This document shows, one piece after another, positions 32,166 through 43,445 of a stretch of 64,000 nt of DNA. Each line of letters opens with the position of its first letter. The first letter of the stretch is position 1. The notes beneath the pieces are model-generated. The model was not told where the DNA came from, searched no databases, and saw nothing but the letters and a program-made list of their open reading frames with translations. The position numbers and the translations under genes are program-made. This DNA comes from Tribonema minus (lineage: Eukaryota; Sar; Xanthophyceae; Tribonematales; Tribonemataceae), in contig JAFCMP010000062.1 in the NCBI GenBank assembly GCA_017506865.1, forward strand, positions 186,001 to 250,000. Direction: 5' to 3'.

Positions 32166-32962
32166 TCACCCAAAGCCGCAGGTTCGTCGCTCAGAGCCTT
32201 GACTTGCACCATCTGCAAGGCTGAACGTTTCGTCTAACCATAATCGTGAGCGGCGTGCTGCTGCTGCCGCTTGGATGTTGGTCGCCATGTTGATGTAGCC
32301 ACCACCGCTGCCAGTACATACACCATCTGCAGACACCGAATCAGCAATTTGCCCAGTGAGTATGTCACCTGCACCTGCAAAGTGAGTACAGAGGATTTGT
32401 ACTGCCAGATTATGGTCAAAACACGTCACAAATGCTGCTACATGATGGCTTATATTAGCATACAAAGGAGGGCCATCAACACAGCATTGCGCCAGCTCCA
32501 CTAATTCTTGCGCTGGGAATGTGCTTGCAAGCCTATAAACAGCTGTTGAACCAGAGCAGAGCTCAATTGGATAGCATTTATTCATCTACTTGAGGTATTT
32601 AATGCAACCATGTAGACCGTAGCCTGCATCTGAGGCAGCATGAGCGCCCCAAAAGGATTGTCAGTGACCAAGGCATGCGCAGTGTGTGCTCATGAACATT
32701 GCTGAGCGCATTCATGCTGGCGGCTGCAGATTCGATGAAGTGCGCACTACCATGTAGCAGATCTACGTACCAGCTTGCCGCATGCCGGTAGTTGATGGCT
32801 ATTGTGCAAAGGACTCATTCGATCTGTTGTGATCAACAAAGCGCTCTGAAACAGCGTTTGGTACCAAGCATGAGCATTGAGCAGCAAATGACTTTGTCGT
32901 TGTTCTGGGCTTTGTTTTGCGGTTGTAATCTCAAGAGAGGCTGATGCGATATTAGCAGACAC
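32166..32962 (-). pseudogene. broken coding-like region
   Basis: From right to left: a frame starting SANIASASLEITTAKQSPEQ, a second-frame stretch INYRHAASWYVDLLHGSAHF, a third stretch AHALVTDNPFGALMLPQMQA, then a 139-residue open frame from ATG 32585 (MNKCYPIELCSGSTAVYRLA ... ANISHHVAAFVTCFDHNLAV ... to TGA). The changes of frame without clean splice sites suggest decay. The 139-residue part could still be a short live gene. No domain recognised; the Ala-rich helical style is loosely ARM/HEAT-like, which is a guess. Confidence 0.35.
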
Positions 32963-33342
32963 AGTTATACGCCACCTTTCTTAGACCTTTTTTTGACAAC
33001 ACAAAGCAAACATATGTTTTGACTGGAACTCACCTAGCCGACAAGCTTGTGCTTCTGATCATCCATGACAGGGCGTGCGCATGTTGAAAGGCCACTATCT
33101 GTGACCTCAAAGGCCGCCGATGGCCACAAAGCCGTGTAAGCATGCAAAACCCTCGCATTTCGGGTTCTTGGTTATCTGCGACGAACGGGGCAGCAGCGGA
33201 AGGGTTGGAATCTGCTTGTTATCATGTGAACACTACCCATATGATATCAGAGCTGCCTTGAAAGTTGGATCAATGACTCCGCCTGGGTAGCAGCAGGTCT
33301 CAGCAAAGACTCACTGACAGGTTTGTGTATGGAGGCCAATGG

Positions 33343-36300
33343 CTAAGACAACTGCAAGGGTTGCATATAATTGCTTGAGCATAATATGAAAAACTCTCGA
33401 CCTGTGCAGCTTCCACCAGGAACCAGTCCTCGCAATTGCATACTGTAGGAGTTACGATGACAGCCACTGTGACACTGTGGAATGTCTTCGTCCTGAAGGG
33501 GGGGACCCCCATCGGTTAGCAAAGGTCAGGTGCTCGTTGCTGCATGATGAGTTATGTTGACGAAGCGTTACATCTCGCCTCTTCAACTGCCAGTGGTCAT
33601 TGCACACAAAAGTTGAAGTATACCCATGCACATCTGAGCACACCATAACGAGTGTGACACTTCTAGTTGCTACTAGAAGTACAGCATCAGCGGGTGATCA
33701 TGCATGCATGCTCACTTTGATGTACCGTCACAGTGCATGCGTGGCTGAGTTTTCGGCGTTTCACTCACCCCGATTGTGTAAGTCCCCGGGTGCATTGGCG
33801 GATCTACCTCAAATCCCTCGGGGATCCCTGGCACCAGCTGCCGCAGCGTCAGCGGCACCCACTTGCCCTTAGCGGTTACATGATGCAGGGTCACAGCGGC
33901 TGCAGCCTCCGCGCCGTATACGCGCGAATCCGTTGCAAGCGCAAAGTTGCAGTTGCTGATGAAGATGTGGCCCGTCTGGGTCGTGACCTCGACGGCTGCG
34001 AGCGGCGCGTCGCTGTCGAAGGCCATGCACGCAAAGAGCTTTTCTTCCTTGACCACGAAGCCGGAGCTGCCGGACTCGAGCGCGGGTATGACGCCGTTGT
34101 CGCGATTGACGTTGGGCACCATGGCGCAGTCCATTGTGGCCTGCAGTGAGAGGTCGTGGAGATGTGGGTTACAGGAAAAACTGCCAGTACAGATGGTGTT
34201 CGAAAGAGTGCGCTCCGCAAGCTGAGCGCTAGTGAGGCGCCGCTGTTGCGCCTAATAATGAATGAACAGACTCTACTATGCAGTCTATGGTGGTCTGCCA
34301 CAAGAGCATATCACGACATGTGGGTGTCACCTGTTTGTCATACTTGCGCATGTGCCCAAGCACTGCAGGTATATCTAACGCCACGTCATGGATGTTTGCA
34401 ATGTACAAGTACTCGGCGAGCACAGACTTTATTGAATACGCTCATCGTACACGTCAGAAATGCACACTACTACTCATTAGTAGTATACTGAAGTAGTATG
34501 ATATCTTTAGCAAAACGTTGTGCACACAGGTGTCTGCATGCCAGTTGCGTGCGACCGTGCACGTGCGCATCCATCACTGCGGACTGTGATTGCTTATGTT
34601 AACAGCCTGAGTGCTCCATGCCAGCCTATGTAATCACTCGTTGATGAGAAAAGAGCACGCATGCAAAATTGTCTAGTGCATGATCAATTTGAACACATCA
34701 TCCGTATACTCTTCAATAAGCACCAATTTTTGAAAATCATATATATCTTACGGACAACGCATTACGAAGGAGCTTTGTGGGGTTGCACTGCAGCCGCAAC
34801 ACTGAAGCGTGTCGGCTGGAGCACTAGGTAGCACGGGGGAGGGGGGCGGTCTAGCCACAGGTTGTCAATCAGATGCGACAGCGTGAGGAACTTCAGCGGA
34901 GAAGCCACATCATGTCAGTAGTATGAAGTACCTAGTGGAAGTAGTAGAAGTTACGGTTCTGGCTCCGAACTGCTCTCTGCAGAGAGCCACACTCAGCTGC
35001 CGCAGTTGCTAGTAGTACTCATGAGTAGGCTAAGCAGCCATCTCAGTTTCTGTGTTGCTGGGCTGCAGGCAGCGCGCCATTTGTACATTGAAGGCACTGC
35101 CATGCGCAATGCGGCTACTTTGCAATAAGTGCTCACTGACCGCTAGAGTTACCACTAGACCTCTACGTAGGGTACGCCCGTGGTACTATGGTCCAGTACT
35201 TTCACTCAGTTTTTCAAGTCACTTGAAGTTGCAGTGGCCACGCTTACCTGGTCCAGCTTGTACCTATTCAGGTACGCGTTCTCTGCATTTGGCAGCGCCA
35301 CAATCTCGTTCCCTGCGGTGCTGCTGGCAGTGCCGTCAATCGCGGAGTCAACCCATGCCAGAAACTTGGTCACGTAGTGGGAATGCAGCAGATCCGCAGT
35401 GAGATGGTGTATGGGGACCGAGGGATGGATTCCGTCGACTGTGCATTCGTCCTTGGAGCTGTATGGCTCACGGCCGGAAGTGTACTACGGCCAGATGACG
35501 TCGCGGATGCTGATTGCAGAAAGGTTGTAACGGTGCGCGAGCTTGAGCAGGTCGGCCTGGGGCGTCTTGTGCGTGAAGTTGAAGCCCCAGAAGTGTAGCG
35601 TCATGACGCTCGGCGAGTACGGGAACGCGCTCAGGACGCTGCGCAGCATGAGCTCGTAGGGCAGCGAGCTAAACGCACCGTCGGCAGTGTACTGTAACAG
35701 CGGCAATGTGTCAAAAAGCACGGTGACAGGCAACAAGTCAAATGCGCCCAGGCTCAGAGTGGCGATTATGTCTTATACTATTTCGAAGGACACTCACTGA
35801 CAGGCTGAGTGGTGGCACCGCAACATCAGACGGTGTGACACTGGCAGGATCTTCAACTGAAGCATTTAGGTTATTAGGCTGCAAGCAGCGAGTGTTTTAA
35901 TACAACTGGGTCAAGCCTTCAAGTTGCTAAAAAGTGGCAGCACATACTGCCAGTGCCTCAGTGAGTGCAAGGCAGCAAGACTTGTTGCTGTGGTCGTTTT
36001 TTAGTCAGAGCTCAGACTCCTAGGTGAGTTGTTAAGTTCAAGCATATTGAAATTGGAAGCAGAGGACTGCAAGACACGTTCGGGATGTCCTTGGGCACAG
36101 CATGAACTTGGTCGCACTTTGAAATCATTAAAGCCTTTGGGCAGCAAACTTATCAATCGACTAACTCGGACTTAATGAGCTTCGCCTTGAAGGTGTTCGA
36201 CAAGTCACGGTGCCGCGGCTGTGCAAGGATGCGTCCGACGTCGCGGCGCTCTGAGTCATCAGCTTCCTTCGAAAGAATGATTATTACCGCACCCTGAACA

Positions 36301-37813
36301 ATTACTGTACAGTAACTGCAACTTGAAGTGCTCTGTTAAAGACTCAGTATACTTCTGATACTGAAGCCTGAGGCGCGATCATGTGTTCGTGATGCGTGGT
36401 CACGCAGCTGCCGCAGCAGCTGCTGCCGCAGGGGCTGCAGCCATGTCACAGCCTGAGTATACGCTATCATGGCGTGCCCAGCCTGAGTGACACTCGACAT
36501 TATGACATCATAATAATGATCATGATATGGTAACCTCAGGCTGTAACTTTCAGTACGTAGTACTCAGTCTGTAACTCAGTCTGTAACAATCACACTGTGG
36601 CACAATCATTATCATAAATCTGATTCAATTGAATATGACATCTGATGAGTCATAATAGCACTCTGAAGTTACTGCCAGACTGGGTACTGCAGAGCATTAA
36701 ATTTGCAACTTGAAGGTGCTCAAGCAGTCACTACAGCAGTTGCCTGTTCGATTTCTGAAAGTTAGCTTGCTTTACAATTCGCATCGTGCACGATGTTCAC
36801 AGGAAGTTCAACTTGCACTAAAAGACTTAAGTCTTAAAGTTTGTTGGCAACTTGAACAGCTTGAAGCGTAATAATTGCAACTTTAGAATCTGACTCAACT
36901 TTCCGACTGATGATTGTCATCATGATGATCATACTATCGTATGAATATTGTCAAAAAGATCAATGTCATTGAGTTGTTCATAGTATGACATGTGGTGACT
37001 GTGTCAAAGTAATGCCATCTGATCATTCAATCCGATTCAATCATTCCGAATGACTGAGTAGTGACGCCAGCATGAACTATGGCACCACAGCAACAGGAAT
37101 CGATAGTGGCTCTTACAAAAAACCTGATTGCTCTTACCTTCACGCCATCGTTTAAAGTAAATTCCGAAATGAACAAATCGAGCTCGCTGGGCCCCCCCAT
37201 GGCAGTCACGGCGCAGTAACCCAAGGTCATCGACGGAGTGCTGCCACGAGCGCCATCGTAGAGTTTAATGTCGGCGGACGGGCACATGTCTTCCAGATGC
37301 TTGATGAAGTTGATCTGATAGCCGTAGTCCATCTGCGAGATGCTACCTCCCAATATGCCCACGTTGATAACCGCCCCCGGCGTCACGCACTTGCGAAAGA
37401 AATTCTGCATCTGCAAGTCGGTGCTGCTGCCTGTGTACTTGAGGCCTGGGTCGCGCAGGTCTGCAGCGTAGGTGGTATTCATGCTGGCCAAGAACTCTTT
37501 CGAATAGGCTTTCGCCTTGATGGCGGCATCTTTGCTGATCTGAACGGCCTGCAACCAGGTGCCACAGTGTGAGAAGAATTAGACAAAACGCGCGCAGGTG
37601 TGGTTGTTGCAAGGTCGTTGACCGCACTATTCCTATCAGTAGCTTCGCAACTGCATTGCGTTACACTCGAGTGTAACGACGGCAACGCTGAGCCGCGTTA
37701 AAACGCACCTGCTCCGTCGCTGCGCAGGCTTGTTGGGCCAGCAAGGCAGCCACAGAAGCGCCGACAGCCGTGTTTGCATCGTCGTCGAGCGTTGGGTCGC
37801 TTGCTGATATAGC
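33343..37813 (-). CDS. SGNH (GDSL-like) hydrolase, in-frame TAG in catalytic exon
   Basis: Exons right to left: 37709 to about 37813 (5' end unknown; ...SASDPTLDDDANTAVGAS... ends ATEQ), 37138-37548, 35248-35691, 33769-34140 and a tentative last exon 33343-33492. All internal junctions are phase 0 with good GT-AG sites. Exon 2 has VGILGGSISQ, the block around the catalytic Ser, and ELDLFISEFTLNDG, the Asn-containing block. Exon 3 has MTLHFWGFN, SAISIRDVIWP and DGIHPS with the Asp-x-x-His pair. Exon 4 is a beta-rich C-terminal region. Together these cover the SGNH catalytic blocks. Such enzymes deacylate secreted or wall polysaccharides. Between IWP and YTSGREPYSS lies an in-frame TAG (35485-35487); exon 3 is exactly 148 codons including it, so it is neither a splice nor a frame artefact. 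The gene is therefore a nonsense allele or recent pseudogene, or TAG is read through. Confidence 0.65.
35485..35487 (-). other. in-frame TAG inside SGNH catalytic exon
   Basis: The codon falls between GTC ATC TGG CCG and TAC ACT TCC, about 20 codons before the DGIHPS His. Reading continues in the same frame to a good donor at 35247. A Tyr TAC/TAT to TAG change would explain it. Confidence 0.8.
35692..37137. other. long intron of the SGNH gene
   Basis: 1.45 kb with no coding potential on either strand. It is comparatively AT-rich and carries many short TCA/TGA dyads such as tcatgatgatcat near 36920. Confidence 0.5.
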
Positions 37814-38931
37814 TGGGGCAATGAAGGTGTGAAGCTCGTGAAAGTGTGAAGCTCGGCTCGCGCTCGCTCGCTCGCTCGCTGGCCGGCTCGTTTGTACTTT
37901 GAAATTTTCTCACACAGAAAATGCCGATTAACTGATCGCAAACTTCTATGAGGCTTCGCGCAGCTCGGGCCAGGCAGCGACGCGCTGAATGTATAAAATC
38001 TGCATCGCAGTTTTCCTTGTGCTTGTAGAGGTTGCGGAAATACACGTGCATGGTGCATGGTGCATGGTGCCTTGTCTGTCTCGGTATTTTTTGCAGTAAC
38101 CGTTCTTTTGTCTCAATCTTTTTGTCTCGATCAAGCCGAAGAGCAGGCGGCAGAAACGAAGAAAGGTTTGAGATAGGGTCATGATTCGCAAACCGTACAA
38201 CGTAGCGACAACGGTCACGGATATCCGCCTTGGCAGCTGGCGTTTCAACCAGCGCTCGGGTTGGCCTGGAGCCCCCTGCTGAGATCATGCTGCAATCATG
38301 CTGCACCGACAAACTCTAAGCAGGCATCAAGCCCACAGCAGCAGCCGCGGCATAGCAGCAGCCTGAGAGCAATACGTGCGTATCAAGTAACGCGTTCTAG
38401 TAACCGACAGCGAGAGCTCTCTAGAGCTCTCTCAGAGCACTCAGAGCTCTCGACAAGCCTTGCTGTAAAAGGCATACATCGCAGCCGTTGAGCGGGAAAA
38501 AGGCCTGGATCATATAACATGCTCATCCAAACTACTGTAACGGCAGTCGTATTCAATTGGATGCTGAGGGTGTTCAGCACACGTGACTGTGTGCAATTGC
38601 CTCGTGGTCAGTGCCACAGGTCTTTGGCACAATCATAATGATGCATGCCATTGGGTCGACACACTGACAGTCATATGCCAGTGGCATGTATATATATAGC
38701 ATCTCACTGCCGGGCATAATGATTGTGATGTATACTTGTAGTATATACCTATGTTGTGGGCCTGCCGGCGCCTAGCCAATGATTGGAAAATGCGCCGCCC
38801 TCCATCACTGCAGTCCAAATATTTGGACTAACTTGACAGGTCACCGGGTAATGCAGTCCAGCCTCCAGGCCATCATGATTGTCAGCTTGAAAGAAAAAGA
38901 AAGATTTAAATCACATCACGAAAAAGGGGAC
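37814..38931. other. 5' flank of the SGNH gene, no second gene seen
   Basis: Contains the (GCTC/GAGC)n run at 37855-37882, where all minus frames are Ser/Arg/Ala-rich, and a CTCTAGAGCTCTCTCAGAGC palindromic tract near 38416. The missing first exon and promoter of the SGNH gene should lie here. No unambiguous start with a signal peptide was found. Confidence 0.4.
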
Positions 38932-39105
38932 TGTTGAAACAGGGCCTCTCTGAGCCAGCAGAACTGCGCTGTGCAAGCAGCAGTACACCACACACCACCA
39001 GATCCATGCAAGAGTGGATTTTGTTCAAGTGCAGGCAAGGCAGGTGACACTCCCACTTGTCACCTCAGCAAGCCCTAAGCATAGGGCACAAGCGATGCTA
39101 CCACA
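38932..39105 (-). repeat. 3' LTR
   Basis: 174 bp, the same length as its partner. The half beginning agatccatgcaagagtgga through gatgctaccaca is nearly identical; the part near tgttgaaac has diverged, so insertion is not very recent. Confidence 0.88.
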
Positions 39106-39295
39106 ACCCCCCCCCCGGCTCCTAGCAAGTCGCGTCGGACCAGCGAGTTGCATAGGGGACGCTCAAACCAGCTATCGTGCCAAAGGCCTGAATGCGCTAT
39201 GCTGGGCTGCTAGCATGCAAGAGGAAACTGGCAAGTGTAGGCCTGGAGCTTGTCCAGAACACCCACATCAGCCAGCTGCCACTACCAAGCCCGAC

Positions 39296-40095
39296 TGGCA
39301 GCGCGTGCGCGCGCCGCCGCCTGCTGCATGCGCAGCGACGCGTAGGCGCGCCGCCGCGAAGGGGGGCAGCGACGCGTGCGCGCGCCGCCGCCAAACTCCG
39401 GGGGCGGCCGCGCATGAGCGCGCCGCCGCCTGCGTGCGCAACGACGCGTAGGCGCGCCGCCACAAATACGGGGCAGCGACGCGTGCGCGTGCCGCCGCCG
39501 CCAAACTCTGAAGCCGGCAGCGCGTGAGCACGCCGCCGCCTGCTGTATGCGCAGCGACGCGTAGGCGCGCCGCCGCGATAGGCGGCAGCGACGCGTGCGC
39601 GCGCCGCCGCCTGCAATGTGCGCGGCAATGCGTAGGCGCGCCGCCGCCTGCAATGTGCGCGGCGATGCGTAGGCGCGCCGCCGCGATAGGGGGCAGCGAC
39701 GTGTGCGCGCGCCGCCGCCTGCAATGTACGCAGCGACGCGTAGGCGCGCCGCCGCGACCGGGGGGCAGCGACGCGTGCGCGCGCCGCCGCATGCAATGTG
39801 CGCAGCAACGCGTAGGCGCGCCGCCGCGACCGGGGGGCAGCAACGCGTGCGCGCGCCGCCGGCAGCGACGCTTGCGCGCGCCGCCGCCTGTCATGTGCGC
39901 AGCGACGCCTGCGAAGGGGGGCAGCGACGCGTGCGCGTGCCGCCGCCTGTCATGTGCGCAGCGACGCGTAGGCGCACCGCCGCGATGGGGGGCAGCGACG
40001 CGTGCGCGCGCTGCCGCCAAACTCCGGGGGCAACAGCGCGTGCGCGCGCCGCCGCCTGCTGCATGAGCAGCGACGCGTAGGCGCGCCGCCGCGAA
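39296..40095. repeat. GC-rich minisatellite, open in nearly every frame
   Basis: About 800 bp of ~70-bp units made of two ~36-bp halves (gcgacgcgtaggcgcgccgc and gcagcgacgcgtgcgcgcgc), separated by ctgcNNtgtgcgc or gatagggggc. It contains many BssHII/AscI-like palindromes (GCGCGC, GGCGCGCC) and AscI-like sites at regular spacing. Frames of 100-280 residues run on both strands as Arg/Ala/Pro-rich repeats; one minus frame is continuous with the gag zinc-knuckle frame. It lies inside the LTR element. Confidence 0.85.
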
Positions 40096-41489
40096 ACTGC
40101 AAGGCATCTGGAAGCGGCGCCTAGTGTTGGGCCATTGCCGCTGCGAAACCTGCGCCGCATCCAGTCATAGAGCCGCTGTGTGCGAGGGAGCGCTGGCAAG
40201 TCGTTCAGCTCCGAGTATTTCTGCACAGCCTCAGGCTGTCGCCAGTTCTGGGGGTTGAAGCTCTCCGGACAGTCGAGCCACCAGTGGTCACCTGTGTGGC
40301 CACAGGTGTAGCAGAGAACTGGGTTGTCGCCTGTAGCTGCGTCCAGCTCGTTTTGCCTCCACTCCAAAATCTCCTTGAAGCGCTACTGCTTGTGACCTGG
40401 ATCTGCCAATTCTGCTGCCTCCCCCCCAGAGTCAGGTCCGCTGCTGCCGCGTCTGCTGTGCTGGCTGTCACCGTTGCCAAACCGGGTAGGGATTCCTACT
40501 GCTGCGGCGGCACGTTTCTCGCGCTCGCGCAGCTCGGCGGTGCGTTCCACGCTCTCGAGCACGGTGCGCATTTCTTCTACTAGTAGGTCAAAGCGCGGCA
40601 CGTTGGAAAGACGGTACTGCTGCTTGAAGAACCCCGCGAGGCCGCGCTCCAGCAGCGTGATGGCGACGCATTCGACCAAGTCCGGCAGCTTCCGCCGTTC
40701 GTTGCGCGCCTGTGCCATCGCTTGCCAGTAGAGCATTTTTACAGTCTGCACGTGGCGGCGAGCGCGCACCATGTAGTTGCCGATGTTTTCGTTAGGCTGC
40801 TGTTGAAACTCGACGAGCTCCTGCAGTGCTGCAGCGTCGAACTGGTAGGTGGCGTGAAGTGATGTGTAATCTTCATGACCGCCTCAGCGAAGTCCCCCGG
40901 CCACACGTTGTCGCGCCGGAAAGCTGTGATGACGCTGACAGCTTCGCCCTCCGCGATCCGCTCCATGTAGTGGAGGAAGTCGCTGTCACACGGTGCTCAG
41001 TGACCTTGTTACTGACAAGGAATTGGTGAAGCTCCCCCTGGGCCACCCACTGAGCAATATCTTGGCGCTGCCGGTTGGCGCCGACGCCTTTGGCACCCCA
41101 CAGCTTGGGTGCTTGCGCCAGCTTCTTGGTGACACTGTCCAACATGCGGTGGACGGTAGCTGTCGAGGGGCCGACTATGCCCCAGTCGTCGTAGAGGCGC
41201 ATGAGGAACTGTGGCGGCGGCGTTGGCTCCTTGCGACTGCCGCGCAGGCCGCCAGAGCTGTGGTGGCCAGTCTAAGAACTGTGGCGGTCCTCGGTACCCC
41301 TAGAAGAGCGACTGCTCGAGCTGCTGCTGTCGTTGCTGCTGTCGCCGCTGTCGTCTCCACCGTCGCCGCCGCCGCTGCCACCGCTGCCGCCGTCGCGGCC
41401 GCTGTCGCTGCCGCCGCCGCCGCCGCCGCTGTTGCAGCCGCTGCCGCGGTTGCTGCGGCCGCCGCCGCCACCGCCGCCGCTGTCGTCGC

Positions 41490-41520
<31 letters not shown>

Positions 41521-42113
41521 GCCGCTATTGCCGCGACCGCCGTCGCCGTTGCGCGATCGCCGTTGCCGTCGCGGCTATTGCGGCCGCTGCCGTCGCTGTC
41601 TCGGCAGCCTTGGCTGGTATGCTGGCTGCGGCGCGTGCTGTGGCTGCTCCCGCGGCCGATGCTGCTGCCGTCGTCGCCGCGATGGCCACTGCCTAGCTCG
41701 CTGTTCCCGCCGAGCGTTCGTGCGAGGTGTGTGATGAGGCGCCCCTCACGTTCCAGTCGTTCGGCAGCAAAGCGCTGTTCGCGCTCTTGCTGTTCTGCTG
41801 CAAAGCGCATCGCCATGCGCTCTTCACGCTCCGATTGCTCAGCCGCCAACTGGTCGAGCCGTGCTTGCTGCCCAATAAGCTGCTCCCTTTGCTGCGCCAG
41901 TAGGGCGCTCATCTGCTGTATCAGGTCCGCATGAGGAGGTTCTCGGTCAGCTCCCTCTTCAGCCAAGAGCGCCGATGGCTTCAGCGAGTCGGCCATAGGC
42001 CGCGTATCTGCCTCCACTGCTGGCGCTGCTGCTTTAGCGGCAGCCTTAGTTGCCCGCCCTACTTGAGGTTTAGGCTTGGCAGCTCCTGCTGGGGGTAAAT
42101 GCTGCACAGGCAT
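40085..42113 (-). pseudogene. LTR-element gag, damaged
   Basis: Starts at ATG 42113 with a Pro/Ala/Lys-rich head. A coiled coil follows (ALLAQQREQLIGQQARLDQL, then AAEQQEREQRFAAERLEREG), a Ser/Arg/Gly hinge, and a long poly-Ala tract from GCN triplets (about 41300-41540). A helical capsid-like region follows (MRLYDDWGIVGPSTATVHRM, YMERIAEGEAVSVITAFRRD, ENIGNYMVRARRHVQTVKML) and then a zinc knuckle, CYTCGHTGDHWWLDC (C-x2-C-x5-H-x4-C, one residue longer than the usual C-x2-C-x4-H-x4-C). Frame changes occur within or after the poly-Ala tract (41200-41500), near 40985 and near 40855. A TAG at 40383-40385 separates capsid from zinc knuckle in the same frame. The frame then runs into the minisatellite. 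Confidence 0.75.
41300..41545. repeat. GCN/GCC triplet expansion in gag
   Basis: About 245 bp of imperfect GCC/GCT/GCG triplets, read as poly-Ala on both strands (minus strand: gag). It is likely unstable and a source of the downstream frame change. Confidence 0.75.
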
Positions 42114-42311
42114 GCTATGCTACTGTGCCGTGGCGGGCTAGGGATGAAGCAATATTGCCGTGGACTCTTGCTGCTTTGCCTCTCCCCCCCCGTTGCTAGC
42201 CAGAACTACTGGGATCCCAGATATTATCCAGGTTTCTCTCCAAGGTTTCTCCGACCGACAATTTCGCGGTGATGTGTGGCGAGGGGCGCCATACGCCTCA
42301 GACTCCTCCAA

Positions 42312-42485
42312 TGTTGAAACACGGGGCCTTGCGGCCCACAGGAGGCCCACTGGCCAGCAGAAGACGCCCCACCACCAGATCCCGTGCAAGAGTGATCATT
42401 ATTCAAGTGCAGGCAAGGCAGGTGACACTCCCACTTGTCACTGCTCAGCAATCCCTAAGCATAGGGCACAAACGATGCTACCACA
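42312..42485 (-). repeat. 5' LTR
   Basis: 174 bp, TG...CA, matched to 38932-39105. It is the upstream LTR for the minus-strand gag; the primer-binding-like TGGAGGAGTCTGAGG lies just inside it. Confidence 0.88.
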
Positions 42486-42589
42486 GGACCTGAATTCAAT
42501 TTGCCATGGGGAACGCGCCGGCGAGACCCAGCAAACCACTTTCAAAAGTTTGCTGTCCGGCTGACTCGGAACCCTCAGGCTGCCAGCGC

Positions 42590-42870
42590 CGCTCGCTGCT
42601 GCCAGTGTACCTGAACATGAAGTTGAGGTGAAGGGACCAGCGTTGAAGTTGTTTAAAATTTCATGATGAGCACTGCTTACTTTTCAAACTTCAATTTGAA
42701 GTTGGTCTTCTGTTTAGCAAAGTTCAACGAAGTTCATGTTTGAGGTTAATGTTCATGTCCAACTTGGAGTTCAACATGGGATATCTCCTGAGCGCAGACA
42801 AGGTTGAAGTTCATTTTTTTACTTTTTTTTAGGCGCCAGTATTACACCTTTGTCATCATGATTGAGCAGA
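42590..42870 (+). repeat. interspersed GTTGAAGTT-rich repeat, left part
   Basis: Matches 58150-58410 over about 260 bases (acttttcaaacttcaatttg, gttaatgttcaagtccaact, aacatgggatatcctgagcg variants). The homology resumes at about 44738-45100, so this copy is split by about 1.9 kb. Confidence 0.75.
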
Positions 42871-43445
42871 AGCCCCAGGCCGGTGTTGAGAAAAAGGCAA
42901 CTTGTTGAACGCGTCATTCATACACCAGACACAACAACAACACGTGTCATGCACGTGCACGTTCAAGGCACGGCACCACGATGCGCATAATCCATCGCAC
43001 ACCTACCACCACGGTCATGCATGATTTCATTTACACGGGCAGTCACACACAGAGGTAGTACAACACAATGACAACACAAGTCTTAGACTTGTGCATGATT
43101 TTCAGGACTACTAGCAACTTGTATGACATCAGAATCTGATTCTGGCTCCTACCCTACTTTGTATTTGTTGAGGTGCATCTGAGCGACAGCATTCGCCACC
43201 TTCTCAGCAGATGCGCACCTGTTGTCACCACAGCGCGTGCTGCGCACACTGGGCACACTCAGTCACTGGCAGCCTGAGGCTGCAGCACATGGTTGCCTGC
43301 ACAAGCACCGGAGGCACGGCATCACTAACCATCTCATACTGTTAGGCGTCAGAGGTTTTGATCGACTTTGACTCAACAAGTTTCTTGACGTAGTCACTGA
43401 TATGGCATACGTGAACTTGAAGGTCTGCAGGGTACATGTAAATAG
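42871..43445. other. part of the inserted segment, no gene seen
   Basis: Sequence between the left repeat part and the LINE-like fragment. No coding or structural feature I can support. Confidence 0.35.

Larger units (their letters stand above)
38932..42485 (-). mobile_element. non-autonomous LTR retroelement
   Basis: Two 174-bp direct repeats (38932-39105 and 42312-42485) share both ends: on the minus strand each starts TGTGGTAGCATCG and ends GTTTCAACA, the TG...CA rule. The flanking GGAC at 38928-38931 and 42486-42489 is a 4-bp target duplication. Reading minus, a TGGAGGAGTC primer-binding-like sequence follows the 5' LTR after one base, and a G10 polypurine tract (39107-39116) abuts the 3' LTR. 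The 3.2-kb interior carries a damaged gag and a large GC-rich minisatellite, and no protease, integrase or reverse transcriptase. It therefore depends on another element for movement. Confidence 0.9.

Noticed and set aside
37698-38312. 204-residue minus-strand ORF upstream of the SGNH gene
   Set aside because: It crosses the SGNH first exon in a different frame and a GAGC repeat; only the other frame joins exon 2 in phase.
39296-40095. CRISPR-like array
   Set aside because: Units are tandem without unique spacers and the context is eukaryotic; it is a minisatellite.
39014-40107. Up to 279-residue Arg/Ala/Pro-rich ORFs on both strands
   Set aside because: All derive from the minisatellite unit lacking stops; they have no independent start context or conserved domain.
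40993-41934. 313-residue plus-strand ORF
   Set aside because: Antisense of the gag coiled coil and poly-Ala tract. The minus frame has a coherent gag layout inside an LTR element.
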